64,000 nucleotides of DNA from Branchiostoma lanceolatum (GCF_035083965.1 NC_089728.1:18725955-18789954), one strand, 5' to 3'. Counted from the stretch's first letter, positions 22,619 to 35,343 are shown. The notes: generated by a model from the sequence alone, not told the origin. Program-made: numbers and translations.

Positions 22619-24660
22619 TAGAATTTTTAGAATGTATCAGACAACAATTATCCCAGAAATACAGGGGTGAAAGACGTAACATTATTGTCCAGACGCCTGG
22701 ACAATGCCACCTCAACTGACCTTGTGAATCCTAAGAGTAAACTGACCTTGTGATGATTAGTTAATTGACCTTGTGGCCGTGGAACATCGTATGCAGATTT
22801 CAAAATGTGTCAGACCAATGGTATGCCAAGGCTTTGGGGGTCAGGGCCAGGACGATACCACCTTTTTCGACCAAGAGTAATCTACTGCCAAAGAAAAGAG
22901 GTTACAGACCTCGTGAAGAGCTCCCTGGCCTTGTGAAGGAATCGCGTGTATAGAAACAAGTCACGTATTACAAACGACTAACAACGAGTATGAACATTGC
23001 TAATTTCTTGCACAAAAACAACAAATTGAATCATGATAACGCAAACACGCAAAACACACTCGTTACGAGTACGTTTAAGAGAATTCTGACGGATTATTTG
23101 ACGTCATTACTTCCTACCACGGGGGATGTGGCAAAATGCATGTACAGTATTTTGTTGTCAGTGGTGAAGGCGACTTATGGCATATAGTGTCTTGACAATG
23201 TTGCGTTTAGTAAAAGGGCAAATCTTGATGATTTCTCAGGGTATAAAGATTTCTTTATTTTGAGAGTTATAATTGTGCTCTCAAAACACATTGCATATCT
23301 TGTAATCCACGGGCGAAACATGATTCAAATATTCACTCAATTCTGACCAATTTCAAAGATTTATTCAGTTTTTAGAAGGCATAAACATATACGAAATTGT
23401 AAACCAATATAGTTCATATAGATTTTGCTGCCGCCTAATGTATTACACGAATAGAGCAGATACAAGTATCAACATAATCTAATATTTCTTTAACACATTG
23501 TAAAAACGTTCTTCTACGACTATTTGCAACAAAGCTATGCTGAAAAAAACAGAAAAGCGAAAAGAAATCTACCGAGTTCTAAATTCTATATGCTAAATTA
23601 CAGCACATTCTGAAAAAGACCGGTATAATACATACTGGTGGATAATTTTCAAGGGAAAGCTAAAATGAATTAATGGTTTGATTCTAGTTTTGGAAATCGT
23701 CTCCTAATATTGTCCCACCGCAAGTGGTTACTTTTGAAAACCTAATAAGTCATCTACATTGCTTTTCAAATTTGTGGTCTTGTTAGATTTTTTGTTCGGT
23801 TGTAAAATGCTCTTGAAGTTTCCAACGTTTACTCATACGTGTATCTATGCATTATCTGCATTTTATAGCATAAAGGTCCATTTGTGACGGTATTACAACA
23901 TTCAGTGAGTCCTATCGTTGTGTTAGAAAATAGTTAAACTTATCATCATTCTGACAAAATGTTGATTTTTTCCACAATGACTTGCCTTAAAGTTTGTAGT
24001 GTCAGCCTAAGACGTTCTTGGACTAACAAAACGAGTGTCGTTGTTGTTTGTCCTTCACAGAGTATGAGGGGAAAGGTGCGTATTATCATATTAGGCCACA
24101 GCAAGTAAATTTTATGGATGACATCCTCCGCAGACTCCAAAATTAATGAGATAGGGCGAAAAAAAAACAAGCACGGCAAAAAAAAACAAGATTCCTATAT
24201 TTTCACATTTGAGATCATAATTCTTGTTAAACAAGAATTGAGGCGACGAAATATGATATCATGACCAACAGGTCTTTTAGTCCTGTATTCATTCATATAT
24301 GATATAAAACCTCCTTGATTCAACAGTAAACATATCCTTGTAGATGTGTATACATCTCAAAAGACTAACTACAACAAATGCAGAAAAGAGCTTGTTGTAC
24401 CATCATGGGCAGGAACTACACTGGGTATTCAGATGCAATGAAACACCTTAGACTGTCAACGTTTACGACATATTTGCCAATTTTTGGCATGTTGACCACC
24501 GTCGGAGGGCAATGAAATTTCTTGTTTTTTATTTCGAAATCAGGCGAAAATTAATGAGCGCGCTGATGTCATCCATAAAAATTAGTTGCTGTGGCCTTAG
24601 GGTGATTAATGGTTCTCTTACTAGTTCTTTTGTTATTGTAATTCTAGCGTCACCTCATCA
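22619..24660 (-). repeat. Spacer module 5 (single module between B and C)
   Basis: Only one module separates copies B and C, where two separate A and B. It contains the GAACATTGCTAATTTC block (22991 onward) and a 503-bp MITE at 24094-24596. Confidence 0.8.
24094..24596. mobile_element. Harbinger-like MITE, copy 1 (recent insertion)
   Basis: Inverted ends GGCCACAGCAAGTAAATTTT and its partner ...TGCTGTGGCC, extending through ATGGATGACATC/GATGTCATCCAT. It is flanked by TTA on both sides. The paralogous module upstream of copy A (13050) has the empty site with one TTA, which gives a 3-bp duplication as expected for PIF/Harbinger elements. No transposase. Relatives are at 51060-51634 and 53740-54311. 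Confidence 0.88.
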
Positions 24661-25133
24661 CTTATCCTGCGACTTTAAGTGTGGTCCTTGGAACGCCGAA
24701 TGCACATTTCAAAATGTGTCAGACCAATAGTATGTTAGGGCTGTTGCCACATTTTCCGACCGAGAATAATCTACTTATCTTGGAAAGAGGTCACTAACCT
24801 TGTGGGGAGCTCACTGACTTGTGAAGTAACGCGTTTATTTCAAAGCAAGCCACGTATCAAAACAAACATCGATAATCCATTGCAAGAAAACATGAACAAC
24901 AACAAAAAGTTTAGAACTCCACAAGACTCGAAATCGGAGTCATTATATATGAAAGTGGCTATCCATCTTCAATAGAGTCCGTTTGTCTACTTTATATCGT
25001 CAAGGTACGTGTCTCTATCCATCGAAGCAAACTATGTTCTAAGGGACCGAGAGGAGACTTATACTTTGTGTCATTCCATTCTCTGTTGTAATACGTAACG
25101 TTATGTACTTCATTCAATGTTGATCCTTAAAAG

Positions 25134-27473
25134 TTATACGACAGATTTAACATTGGGGCACATTGGACAGACTGATTCTTTCTGTGTAGACGGTTCGGAT
25201 TCACGGGGATAATTGTTAGTTTCCCCTAACAGAGCCTTTAAGAACTCTTCCGGCTTGTAGTCGATCTGGATGGATACAATCTTGTTGTTCTTGTCCAGTT
25301 CCACCACGGCGGAGCCGCACATTTCGATGAGCTGGCCGTTACCTTGCCGACCCATGTACTGTCCGGTAAACTGGGCCCAGTGCCGCCACGTGAAGGCTAT
25401 TGTTGGGGGTCCCGAAGACACCTGTGGTAAGGGAGGATGAACAAAACTCAACACAAATAATAGATTCTTCATGTTTGTTTCCTTCATATCTTCTTCTTTG
25501 ACTTTGGAATTGACTTTGGCATTCTTCGACATTATTATCCGTTTTCCGAAATATTATTTTGCAATTTACAGCATATATATTCTAATTTTGCGGCTGCTTT
25601 GTATAATTTACAGTATGGCCAGGAACTTTTTTTGGAAATGGACGACAATTGATGCGCACGCGGATGTCATCCATATAAACAAATCAACATGGCCTTACAT
25701 TATTACAGCTTCAGAAATTAGTACAAAATGTTTCTTGTATCGTTTAATTTTACAACATGTACCATACGATTTTTGAATATTGCAAAGAAGGAATGATTTC
25801 TGTCGCCGAAATTCTTGTTTTCCGTAACATTCTAACTTGCGAATTTACAGTGCAACTTCTGTATTCCAAGCTTCCTTACCTCCAGGACTTCCCAAGGAAA
25901 CCCTTTTGGGAACGCTCCGCGAAACTGACGAAGCGATGACTCAAAATCTTGTTTCTCTGCGTCATATAGTTCCTTCTTACAATCCCACATCAGCCAGTTA
26001 TAGCTCCCAACCACATCACTCTCCTCTGCATTGAAGACCTAAATACGAGGTGGGCACATAAAATATTATGTTATACGAACATGACTAAATACTAGTAAGA
26101 AAGAGGCCGTGATTATACATTTTCTCATGCCAGCCGCTTGTATATATCAAGCAACGGCTCTGGCGTACTGGCGTCACTGTGTTAGAGCTGGCCAGCCGTC
26201 AGCCAATCAGATACCCCCCATCCTGTTGTTGAGGGAAAGCTACTAGCCAATCACGTTGCCTCTCGAACGTACGCGGTGACGTGATTGGCTAGTAACTTTC
26301 TCTGCAAGACGGGCGGATCTGTCATGAGAGGATGTCATTACGAACGACGACGCAACTATAATCACCACAAAATACAAATATTTTGTATTGCATAAAGCAA
26401 AACCAACACTAGTTAAGAGAGTTTAAAAAAGCGTAACGTAAAACTTGAAATACAATAAAATAACAAAAACACCTACTTTCCCTCCATTAGCTTGCACGTG
26501 GTACTTCTCCTTATTGATTGTAGTCCACTGGTCTAGTTCCTTAAAGTGAGCTGACTCAGTCTCCCATCTTTTCACGAAGTTTTCCACCATTAGTTCTAGT
26601 GAACCTGTCAGATGATTCTTGGTTTTTCCCTGCTCTCAAGTAAAAGAAAATATATTTCGTAACTTTAACATTTATTTCATCCCCAATGTGTTTTCCATCT
26701 GTAGTTTCTATACGTAAGAGGTGAATCGTACTATATGCTCTAATCATACTCTCTGATTGCCTTGTTAATGTTATGCAGTCACACACGGTGGTCTCTCGAC
26801 GGTCTGTTGAATACACACGCAAAATAAGAGTTACTCAAGAACCTGGATATGATTTTGGAAACGGTCAGACGTTTCAAGTAGCATCCGCTACTTTTCATCA
26901 GTAACGGTCAGACGTTTCAAGTAGCATCTACTGCTTTTCGTCAGTAACTCTGAGCAAGATTTGTCGAACAGCAAGTTTAAACCACGGACTATGAATTGAT
27001 ATGCAAATACAGAAAAGCTTCAACCTTCTCTTGACTCTGATTTGTTTCCCTATTGGACTATCTAAAATTGTCTTCTCTTTATCTGCATATCAATTCATCA
27101 TGAGTTCGTGGTTAAAACCTGCTGTTCGACAAATCTTGCTCAGAGTTACTGACGAAAAGTAGTGGATGCTACTTGAAACGTCTGACCGTTTCCAAAGTCA
27201 TATCCAGTTGCTTTAGAAACTGTTATTTGGCGTATCGTATCACCTGGATGCCTAACCCTCTTCGAATGTACAGTTTTAAAAGACGCTTACCTTCATGTAT
27301 TCCAAGTTCACCATCGTGTAGTCTGGTTTGCCATATTTCCACCCGATGTTTGTGTCGTCCAGGTTTCCTCGCTCGGGCTCTAGGTAACCAGTGTCTTTCT
27401 TCAGTTTCTCCAACTCCTGTCTTGCTTTGGTGACGTCACTCGCCAGACAACCGATGCCCCATGACCCTGACAT
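25134..27473 (-). CDS. Pathogen-related protein-like gene, copy C (intact)
   Basis: Exons 27291-27473, 26477-26629, 25880-26038 and 25134-25421 encode 260 residues with the same phase-0 structure as copy B and very high identity. Differences from B include Arg152, SSGPPTIAF rather than SSGPSTIAF, ETNNYPR for ETSNYPR, and CPNVKSVV for CPNVKCVV. Substitutions cluster in the last 30 residues, while the WRHW core and MCGSAVVELD strand are invariant among A-C, which suggests constraint on the fold. Intron contents (fold-back in intron 1, CCAAT inverted repeat in intron 2) are shared, so the duplication carried the whole locus. Role inferred only from family: a SnoaL-like, possibly stress- or immunity-related protein. 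Confidence 0.9.
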
Positions 27474-27744
27474 TCTTGTCTGTCCGTTTGTATTTTCTTT
27501 AAGGCAAATTTTGATCTGCAATGAAAAAGTACAGATGTGGACTTGCATAGGGCAGGTATTTGAAGGTCGTATGTATCCTATTTTGGGGCAAGGTCCTGTA
27601 GCGTTACTTATTAGTATTACATGTTTGTATATGTATTGTTCAGTTACTGTTTTTGATAACATATTGAAATATAGGCAAAGACTTTTCTCTTCGAATTGGG
27701 ATTCTATCCGAAAACTGCAATATACATATGCCGCGCATTCTCAC

Positions 27745-27905
27745 CAATGCCGGATAACTGCACCAATGTTTTTTTTTTCAGAAATCCTCGACAAGTTGAC
27801 TAAAAAAGTGCGCTAAAAATCGGCAAATGCTGTGCAAATGAGCCGATACCTGCCGGTGTAAAGGCGCAATAAAATGGGTGGTGCAGTTAAGCGGATTCTA
27901 CTGTA
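27745..27905. repeat. Inverted-end element 'CAGTAGAATCCGC', copy 4
   Basis: Same element 5' of copy C. Confidence 0.65.
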
Positions 27906-29516
27906 TAGAATTTTTAGAATGTATCAGACAACAATTATCCCAGAAATACAGGGGTGAAAGACCTAACATTATTGTCCAGACGCCTGGACAATGCCACCTG
28001 AACTGACCTTGTGAATCCTAAGAGTAAACTGACCTTGTGATGATTAGCTAATTGACCTTGTGGCCGTGGAACATCGTATGCAGATTTCAAAATGTGTCAG
28101 ACCAATGGTATGCCAAGGCTTTGGGGGTCAGGGCCAGGACGATACCACCTTTTTCGACCAAGAGTAATCTACTGACAAAGAAAAGAGGTTACAGACCTCG
28201 TGAAGAGCTCCCTGGCCTTGTGAAGGAATCGCGTGTATAGAAACAAGTCACGTATTACAAACGACTAACAACGAGTATGAACATTGCTAATTTCTTGCAC
28301 AAAAACAACAAATTGAATCATGATAAGGCAAAAACGCAAAACACACTCGTTGCGAGTACCTTTAAGAGAATTCTGACGGATTATTTGACGTCATTTCTTC
28401 CTACCAGGGGCGATGTGGCAAAATGCATGTATTTAGTTGTCAGTGCTGAAGGCGACTTTTAGCATATAGTATCTTGACAATGTTGCGTTTAGTAAAGTGC
28501 ACATATTGATGATTTCTCAGGGTAAAATGTTATTTACTTTGTGAGTTAAAATAGTGCTCTCAAAACACATTGCATAACTTGTATTCCACGAGCTATGTAA
28601 CATCTATTATTCAAATATTGACTTAATTTTTACCAATTGAAATATTTATCTAGTTTTTGGAATATATATACATATACGTAATTTATAATCTTATCACAGT
28701 ACATATAGATTTCGGTGTCGCATAGTGTATTACATGGATAGAGCCAAATATATCTAATATAATTACTTTTACACGAGTTAACAAAGTTAATATTTTGAAA
28801 CAAAAGAGCATCGACTTGCAGTTGGTGTCTGTTAGAAATAATCCACACCAGCCATAGCCAGTAATGAATCACACGTACAGATATATCGAACATCAAATCC
28901 AAAATAAATCGGCACAGTTCTCAATGAAATATGCTAAATCACTGCAATTTCTAAACAACATCAATATGATGCTTATTTTATCGAGAAAGCTCAAGTAAAT
29001 TCATGATTTGATTTTATTTTTGAAAAACGTCTCCTAATATTGTGCCACTGAAAGTGGTTACTTTTGAAAACCTGATAGTTCATCTGAATTACTTTTCAAA
29101 ATTTGTAGTCTTGTTAGGTTTTTTGTTTGGTTGTAAAATGCTCCGACATTTATTCATACGTGTATCTATGCATTATCGGACTTTTTTTAGCATAAACGTC
29201 CATTTGGAACGGTTTACAGCATTCGGTGAGTCCTATCGTTATGTTGGAAAATAGCTAAATTTATCATCATTCTGACAAAATTGTAATTTTTCCACAATGA
29301 CTTACCTTTAAGTTTGTAGCGTCAGCCTCGGACGTTCTTAAAATCAAAACGACTGTCGCTGTTGTTTGTTCTTCACAGAGTATGAGGGAGGGTAAAAATG
29401 TGTATCATCGGATTAAGATGATTCAGAGCGTTCTCTAACTAGTTCTTTTGTTATTCTAATTCTAACGTCACCTTACCTATGCTGTGACCTCAAGTGTTGT
29501 CCTTGAAACGCCTTGA
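27906..29516 (-). repeat. Spacer module 6
   Basis: Full module following copy C. It most resembles module 3, sharing the AGGGTAAAATGTT and TTTGTGAGTTAAAATAGTGC variants. Confidence 0.8.
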
Positions 29517-30031
29517 AATCCTAAGAGTTCACTGACCTTGTGATTAGTTAATTGACCTCAGTGCCTTGTGAAATATCGGATGCAAATTTCGAAATGTGTC
29601 AGACCAATAGTATATCAGGGCTGTGGGGGGTCAGTGTCCGGACGATGACACATTTTCCGACCAAGAGCAATTTTTACTGACCTTGTAAAGAATTCACTGA
29701 CCTTGCGAAGAGGTCACTGACCTTGTGAAGTAATCACATGCATCAAAGCAAAAGACTAAGAACAAATCTGAACATCGCTGATCCGTTGCAAAAAAAAAGC
29801 GAAAAAAGTTTAGAACTCAACAAGTTGAAAATCGGACTCACTAGATAATCGAAGCGGCAATCCATTTTAAGTAGAGTTTGTTTGTGTACTTTATGATGTC
29901 AATACAAGTGTCTCTATCGAAGCAAACAATGCTTTAGGAGACGGTTAGACTTACATGTAAGCTTTGTGTCATTCCATTCTTTGTTATAATACGTAACGTT
30001 ATGTACTTCATTCAATGTTGATCCTTAGAAA
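29517..30031 (-). repeat. Spacer module 7 (short) and 3' flank of copy D
   Basis: A partial module with CTGACCTTGTG-type repeats, then the degenerate 3' flank of pseudogene D. The GAACATCGCTGATCCGTTGC stretch (29770) links the internal block of the modules to the 3' flank of the genes, so modules probably arose from duplicated gene 3' flanks. Confidence 0.65.
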
Positions 30032-30291
30032 TCATTTGACAGATTTAACACTGGGGAACATTGGACAGGCTGATTTCTTCTCTGTAGACAGTTCTAATTC
30101 ACGGGGATTATTACTGATATCCCCTAACAGAGCCTTTATGAACTTTTCCGGCTTGTATTCGATCTTAGTGGAGACTATTTTGTTGTTCTTGTCCAGTTCC
30201 GCCACGGCGGAGCCGCACATTTCGATGAGCTGGCCGTTACCTTGGAGATCCATGTACTGCCCAGTGAAATGAGCCCAGTGACGCCACGTAC
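30032..30291 (-). pseudogene. Pathogen-related gene copy D, exon 4 (3' part)
   Basis: Reads in frame from WRHWAHFTGQYMDLQGNG through MCGSAVAELDKNNK to a stop at 30032-30034. Relative to B and C it has many substitutions, including loss of the CPMCPN pair (now CPMFPS). The exon breaks at 30291 where the satellite begins. The rest of exon 4 resumes at 33961. Confidence 0.85.
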
Positions 30292-33200
30292 GGGGGCGTA
30301 ACTTTGGTCAGCTATCACTCCCTAACCATGAATGAGAAAGTAAAGTGATTTCATTTCCTCAAATACCCGCCAAGTGCCTTATCGTTTGAATGTAAAGTTT
30401 GAACATTCTGATAAAGAGATTGAATTTTAGACCGGAGCAATTGGTCTATAATGCTTTATAAGTATGGGGTAGGGGGGTAACTTTGGACAGCTATTACTTC
30501 CTAACCATGAATGAGAAAGTAAAGTGATTTCATTTCCTCAAATACCCGCCAAGTGCCCTATCGTTTGAATGTAAAGTTTGAACATTCTGATAAAGAGATT
30601 GAATTTTAGACCGGAGCACTGAATTGGTCTATAATGCTTTATAAGTATGGGGTGGGGGGCGTAACTTTGGTCAGCTATTACTCCCTAACCATGAATGAGA
30701 AAGTCAAATGATTTCATTTCCTCAAATACCCGCCAAGTGCCCTATCGTTTGAATGTAAAGTTTGAACATTCTGATAAAGAGATTGAATTTTAGACCGGAG
30801 CACTGAATTGGTCTATAATGCTATATAAGTATGGGGTGGGGGGGCGTAACTTTGGTCAGCTATTACTCCCTAACCATGAATGAGAAAGTCAAGTGATTTC
30901 ATTTCCTCAAATACCCGCCAAGTGCCCTATCGTTTGAATGTAAAGTTTGAACATTCTGATAAAGAGATTGAATTTTAGACCGGAGCACTGAATTGGTCTA
31001 TAATGCTTTATAAGTATGGGGTGGGGGGCGTAACTTTGGTCAGCTATTACTCCCTAACCATGAATGAGAAAGTAAAGTGATTTCATTTCCTCAAATACCC
31101 GCCAAGTGCCTTATCGTTTGAATGTAAAGTTTGAACATTCTGATAAAGAGATTTAAATTTAGACCGGAGCACTGAATTGGTCTATAATGCTTTATAAGTA
31201 TGGGGTGGGGGGCGTAACTTTGGTCAGCTATTACTCCCTAACCATGAATGAGAAAGTAAAGTGATTTTATTTCTTCAAATGCCCGCCAAGTGCCCTATCG
31301 TTTGAATGTAAAGTTTGAACATTCTGATAAAGAGATTGAATTTTAGACCGGAGCACTGAATTGGTCTATAATGCTTTATAAGTATGGGGTGGGGGGCGTA
31401 ACTTTGGTCAGCTATTACTCCCTAACCATGAATGAGAAAGTCAAGTGATTTCATTTCCTCAAATACCCGCCAAGTGCCCTATCGTTTGAATGTAAAGTTT
31501 GAACATTCTGATAAAGAGATTGAATTTTAGACCGGAGCACTGAATTGGTCTATAATGCTTTATAAGTATGGGGTGGGGGGCGTAACTTTGGTCAGCTATT
31601 ACTCCCTAACCATGAATGAGAAAGTAAAGTGATTTCATTTCCTCAAATGCCCGCCAAGTGCCCTATCGTTTGAATGTAAAGTTTGAACATTCTGATAAAG
31701 AGATTGAATTTTAGACCGGAGCACTGAATTGGTCTATAATGCTTTATAAGTATGGGGTGGGGGGCGTAACTTTGGTCAGCTATTACTCCCTAACCATGAA
31801 TGAGAAAGTAAAGTGATTTCATTTCCTCAAATGCCCGCCAAGTGCCCTATCGTTTGAATGTAAAGTTTGAACATACTGATAAAGAGATTGAATTTTAGAC
31901 CGGAGCACTGAATTGGTCTATTAAGCTTTATAAGTATGGGTTGGGGGGCGTAACTTTGGTCAGCTATTACTCCCTAACCATGAATGAGAAAGTAAAGTGA
32001 TTTCATTTCCTCAAATACCCGCCAAGTGCCCTATCGTTTGAATGTAAATTTTGAACATTCTGATAAAGAGATTGAATTTTAGACCGGAGCACTGAATTGG
32101 TCTATAAAGCTTTATAAGTATGGGGTGGGGGGCGTAACTTTGGTCAGCTATTACTCCCTAACCATGAATGAGAAAGTAAAGTGATTCCATTTCCTCAAAT
32201 ACCCGCCAAGTGCCCTATCGTTTGAATGTAAAGTTTGAACATTCTGATAAAGAGATTGAATTTTAGACCGGAGCACTGAATTGGTCTATAATGCTTTATA
32301 AGTATGGGGTGGGGGGGCGTAACTTTGGTCAGCTATTACTCCCTAACCATGAATGAGAAAGTCAAGTGATTTCATTTCCTCAAATACCCGCCAAGTGCCC
32401 TATCGTTTGAATGTAAAGTTTGAACATTCTGATAAAGAGATTGAATTTTAGACCGGAGCACTGAATTGGTCTATAATGCTTTATAAGTATGGGGTGGGGG
32501 GCGTAACTTTGGTCAGCTATTACTCCCTAACCATGAATGAGAAAGTAAAGTGATTTTATTTCTTCAAATGCCCGCCAAGTGCCCTATCGTTTGAATGTAA
32601 AGTTTGAAAATTCTGATAAAGAGATTGAATTTTAGACCGGAGCACTGAATTGGTCTATGCTTTATAAGTATGGGGTGGGGGGCGTAACTTTGGTCAGCTA
32701 TTACTCCCTAACCATGAATGAGAAAGTAAAGTGATTTTATTTCTTCAAATGCCCGCCAAGTGCCCTATCGTTTGAATGTAAAGTTTGAAAATTCTGATAA
32801 AGAGATTGAATTTTAGACCGGAGCACTGAATTGGTCTATAATGCTTTATAAGTATGGGGTGGGGGGCGTAACTTTGGTCAGCTATTACTCCCTAACCATG
32901 AATGAGAAAGTAAAGTGATTTCATTTCCTCAAATACCCGCCAAGTGCCCTATCGTTTGAATGTAAAGTTTGAACATTCTGATAAAGAGATTGAATTCTAG
33001 ACCGGAGCACTGAATTGGTCTATAATGCTTTATAATTATTGGGTGGGGGGCGTAACTTTGGTCAGCTATTACTCCCTAACCATGAATGAGAAAGTAAAGT
33101 GATTTCATTTCCTCAAATACCCGCCAAGTGCCCTATCGTTTGAATGTAAAGTTTGAACATTCTGATAAAGAGATTGAATTTTAGACCGGAGCAATTGGTC

Positions 33201-33960
33201 TATAATGCTCTATAAGTATGGGGTAGGGGGGGTAACTTTGGTCAGCTATTACTTCCTAACCATGAATGAGAAAGTAAAGTGATTTCAATTCCTCAAATAC
33301 CCGCCAAGTGCCCTATCGTTTGAATGTAAAGTTTGAACATTCTGATAAAGAGATTGAATTTTAGACCGGAGCACTGAATTGGTCTATAATGCTTTATAAG
33401 TATGGGGTGGGGGGCGTAACTTTGGTCAGCTATTACTCCCTAACCATGAATGAGAAAGTAAAGTGATTTCATTTCCTCAAATACCCGCCAAGTGCCCTAT
33501 CGTTTGAATGTAAAGTTTGAACATTCTGATAAAGAGATTGAATTTTAGACCGGAGCACTGAATTGGTCTATAAAGCTTTATAAGTATGGGGTTGGGGGCG
33601 TAACTTTGGTCAGCTATTACTCCCTAACCATGAATGAGAAAGTAAAGTGATTTCATTTCCTCAAATACCCGCCAAGTGCCCTATCGTTCGAATGTAAAGT
33701 TTGAACATTCTGATAAAGAGATTAAATTTTAGACCGGAGCACTGAATTGGTCTATGATGCTTTATAAGTATGGGGTGGGGGGCGTAACTTTAGTCAGCTA
33801 TTACTCCCTAACCATGAATGAGAAAGTAAAGTGATTTCATTTCCTCAAATACCCGCCAAGTGCCCTATCGTTTGAATGTAAAGTTTGAACATTCTGATAA
33901 AGAGATTGAATTTTAGACCGGAGCAATTGGTCTATAATGCTTTATAAGTATGGGGTGGGT
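30292..33960. repeat. 20-monomer satellite array, 184-bp period, inside exon 4 of copy D
   Basis: Monomers start (at GTAACTTTGG or close) at 30298, 30477, 30661, 30846, 31030, 31214, 31398, 31582, 31766, 31950, 32134, 32319, 32503, 32684, 32868, 33052, 33232, 33416, 33600 and 33784. Most are exactly 184 bp and very similar. The short variants (about 179-181 bp) lack a few bases within GAGCACTGAATTGG or nearby. Flanking copy D sequence repeats ACGT on both sides, consistent with insertion of a repeat-bearing element followed by expansion. Not coding. Confidence 0.97.
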
Positions 33961-34988
33961 ACGTGAAGGGGTCCCGAAGACACCTGTTTTCAAACAAACA
34001 TTGCTAAAGGTTGTAAGCCAGTAACATTATTACAGCTACATGAACTAGTACAAAATGGTTTCTTGAATCGTGTATATTTTACAACATGTACCATACGGAT
34101 TTTAAACTACTGCAAAGAAGGAACGAATTCTGTTGCCGAAAAATCTCTTATGGTTGTTCCCCGTAACATTCTAACGTGTGAATTTACAACTTTCTTACGA
34201 CATTATCATACAACTTCTGTATTTCAAGCTTCACTACCTCCAGGACTTCCCAAGGAAACCCTTGTGGGAAAGCTCCGCGAAACTGACGAAGCGATGACTC
34301 GAAATCTTGTTTCTCTGCGTCATATAGTTCCTTCTTACAATATACCACATCAGCCAGTTATAGCTCCCGACCACGTCACTCTCCTCTGCATTGAAGACCT
34401 AAATACGAGGTGGGTACATAAAATATTATGTTATACGAACATGACTAAATACTAGTAAGAAAGAGGCCGTGATTATACATTTTCTCATGCCAGCCGCTTG
34501 TATATATCAAGCAACGACTCTGGCGTACTGGCGTCACTGTGTTAGAGCTGGCCGGCCGTCAGCCAATCAGATACTCTCCATCCTAATGTTGAGGGAAAGC
34601 TACTAGCCAATCACGTTGCCTCTCGAACGTAGGCGGTGACGTGATTGGCTAGTAACTTTCTCTGCAAGACGGGTGGATCTGTCATGAGAGGATGTTATTA
34701 CAAATGACAACGCAATTATATAATCACCACAAAAGACAACTATTTGGTATTGCATAAAGCAAAACCAACATTGGTTCAGAGAGTTCAAAATAAAAATGTA
34801 AAACTTGAGATCATAAAAACAACAAAAACACGAACTTTTCTTCCATTAGCTTGAACGTGGTACTTTGTCCTGTTAATTGTAGTCCACTGATCTAGTTCCT
34901 TAAAGTGAGCTGACTCAGTCTCCCATCTTTTCACGAAGTTTTCCACCATCAGTTCTAGCGACCCTGTCAGATGATTCTTGCTTTTCCC
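33961..34988 (-). pseudogene. Pathogen-related gene copy D, exon 4 start, exon 3 and exon 2
   Basis: 33961-33983 is the 5' end of exon 4 (GTGTCTTCGGGACCCC) lacking 10 bp found in A-C. Exon 3 is 34238-34398, 161 nt instead of 159: a 2-bp insertion (TGGTATATTGT for TGGGATTGT) shifts the frame at the Trp-Asp-Cys position. Exon 2 (34836-34988) is open and well conserved (GKSKNHLTGSLELMVENF). Its donor is GTTCGT rather than GTAGGT. With exon 4 split by the satellite, and exon 1 displaced and carrying its own stop, D is a pseudogene. Confidence 0.9.
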
Positions 34989-35059
34989 CTGCACTCAAGT
35001 AAAATAAAATGTATTGTGAAACATCAACATTCATTTCACCTTACCCCAAGGGAGTAAAT

Positions 35060-35100
35060 TATAAGCGAAGTAATCTCTCTCTCTATCTCTCTCTCTATTT
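35060..35100. repeat. (CT)n microsatellite
   Basis: Imperfect CTCTCTAT/CTCTCT run just past the end of homology with intron 1 of the other gene copies (homology fades near 35040). Confidence 0.9.
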
Positions 35101-35245
35101 GTCTAAACTTGTTCTGTCTGGTATGAGAAAAGATTATCACTGATTCAAACATCATAAAATTTCGAATCTAAGTCTTTTTTCACAGAATGGAGACCGTTCG
35201 GCATCAGATAAGTGGCCAAATAACATTGGCCATTGCTATAATCTT

Positions 35246-35343
35246 AACACTATTGATAGAAAGATCGTTAAAGATACCTCACTGATCAATACAATTGCAT
35301 TGATCAACGACGTCTTTTTAACGATCTTTCAATCAATAGTATT
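35246..35343. repeat. 98-bp near-perfect palindrome
   Basis: AACACTATTGATAGAAAGAT at the left is mirrored by ATCTTTCAATCAATAGTATT at the right, with a second inner pair TGATCAATACAATTGCATTG. The whole segment can fold into one long hairpin. It is probably a small palindromic MITE. No clear target duplication is seen. Confidence 0.85.
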
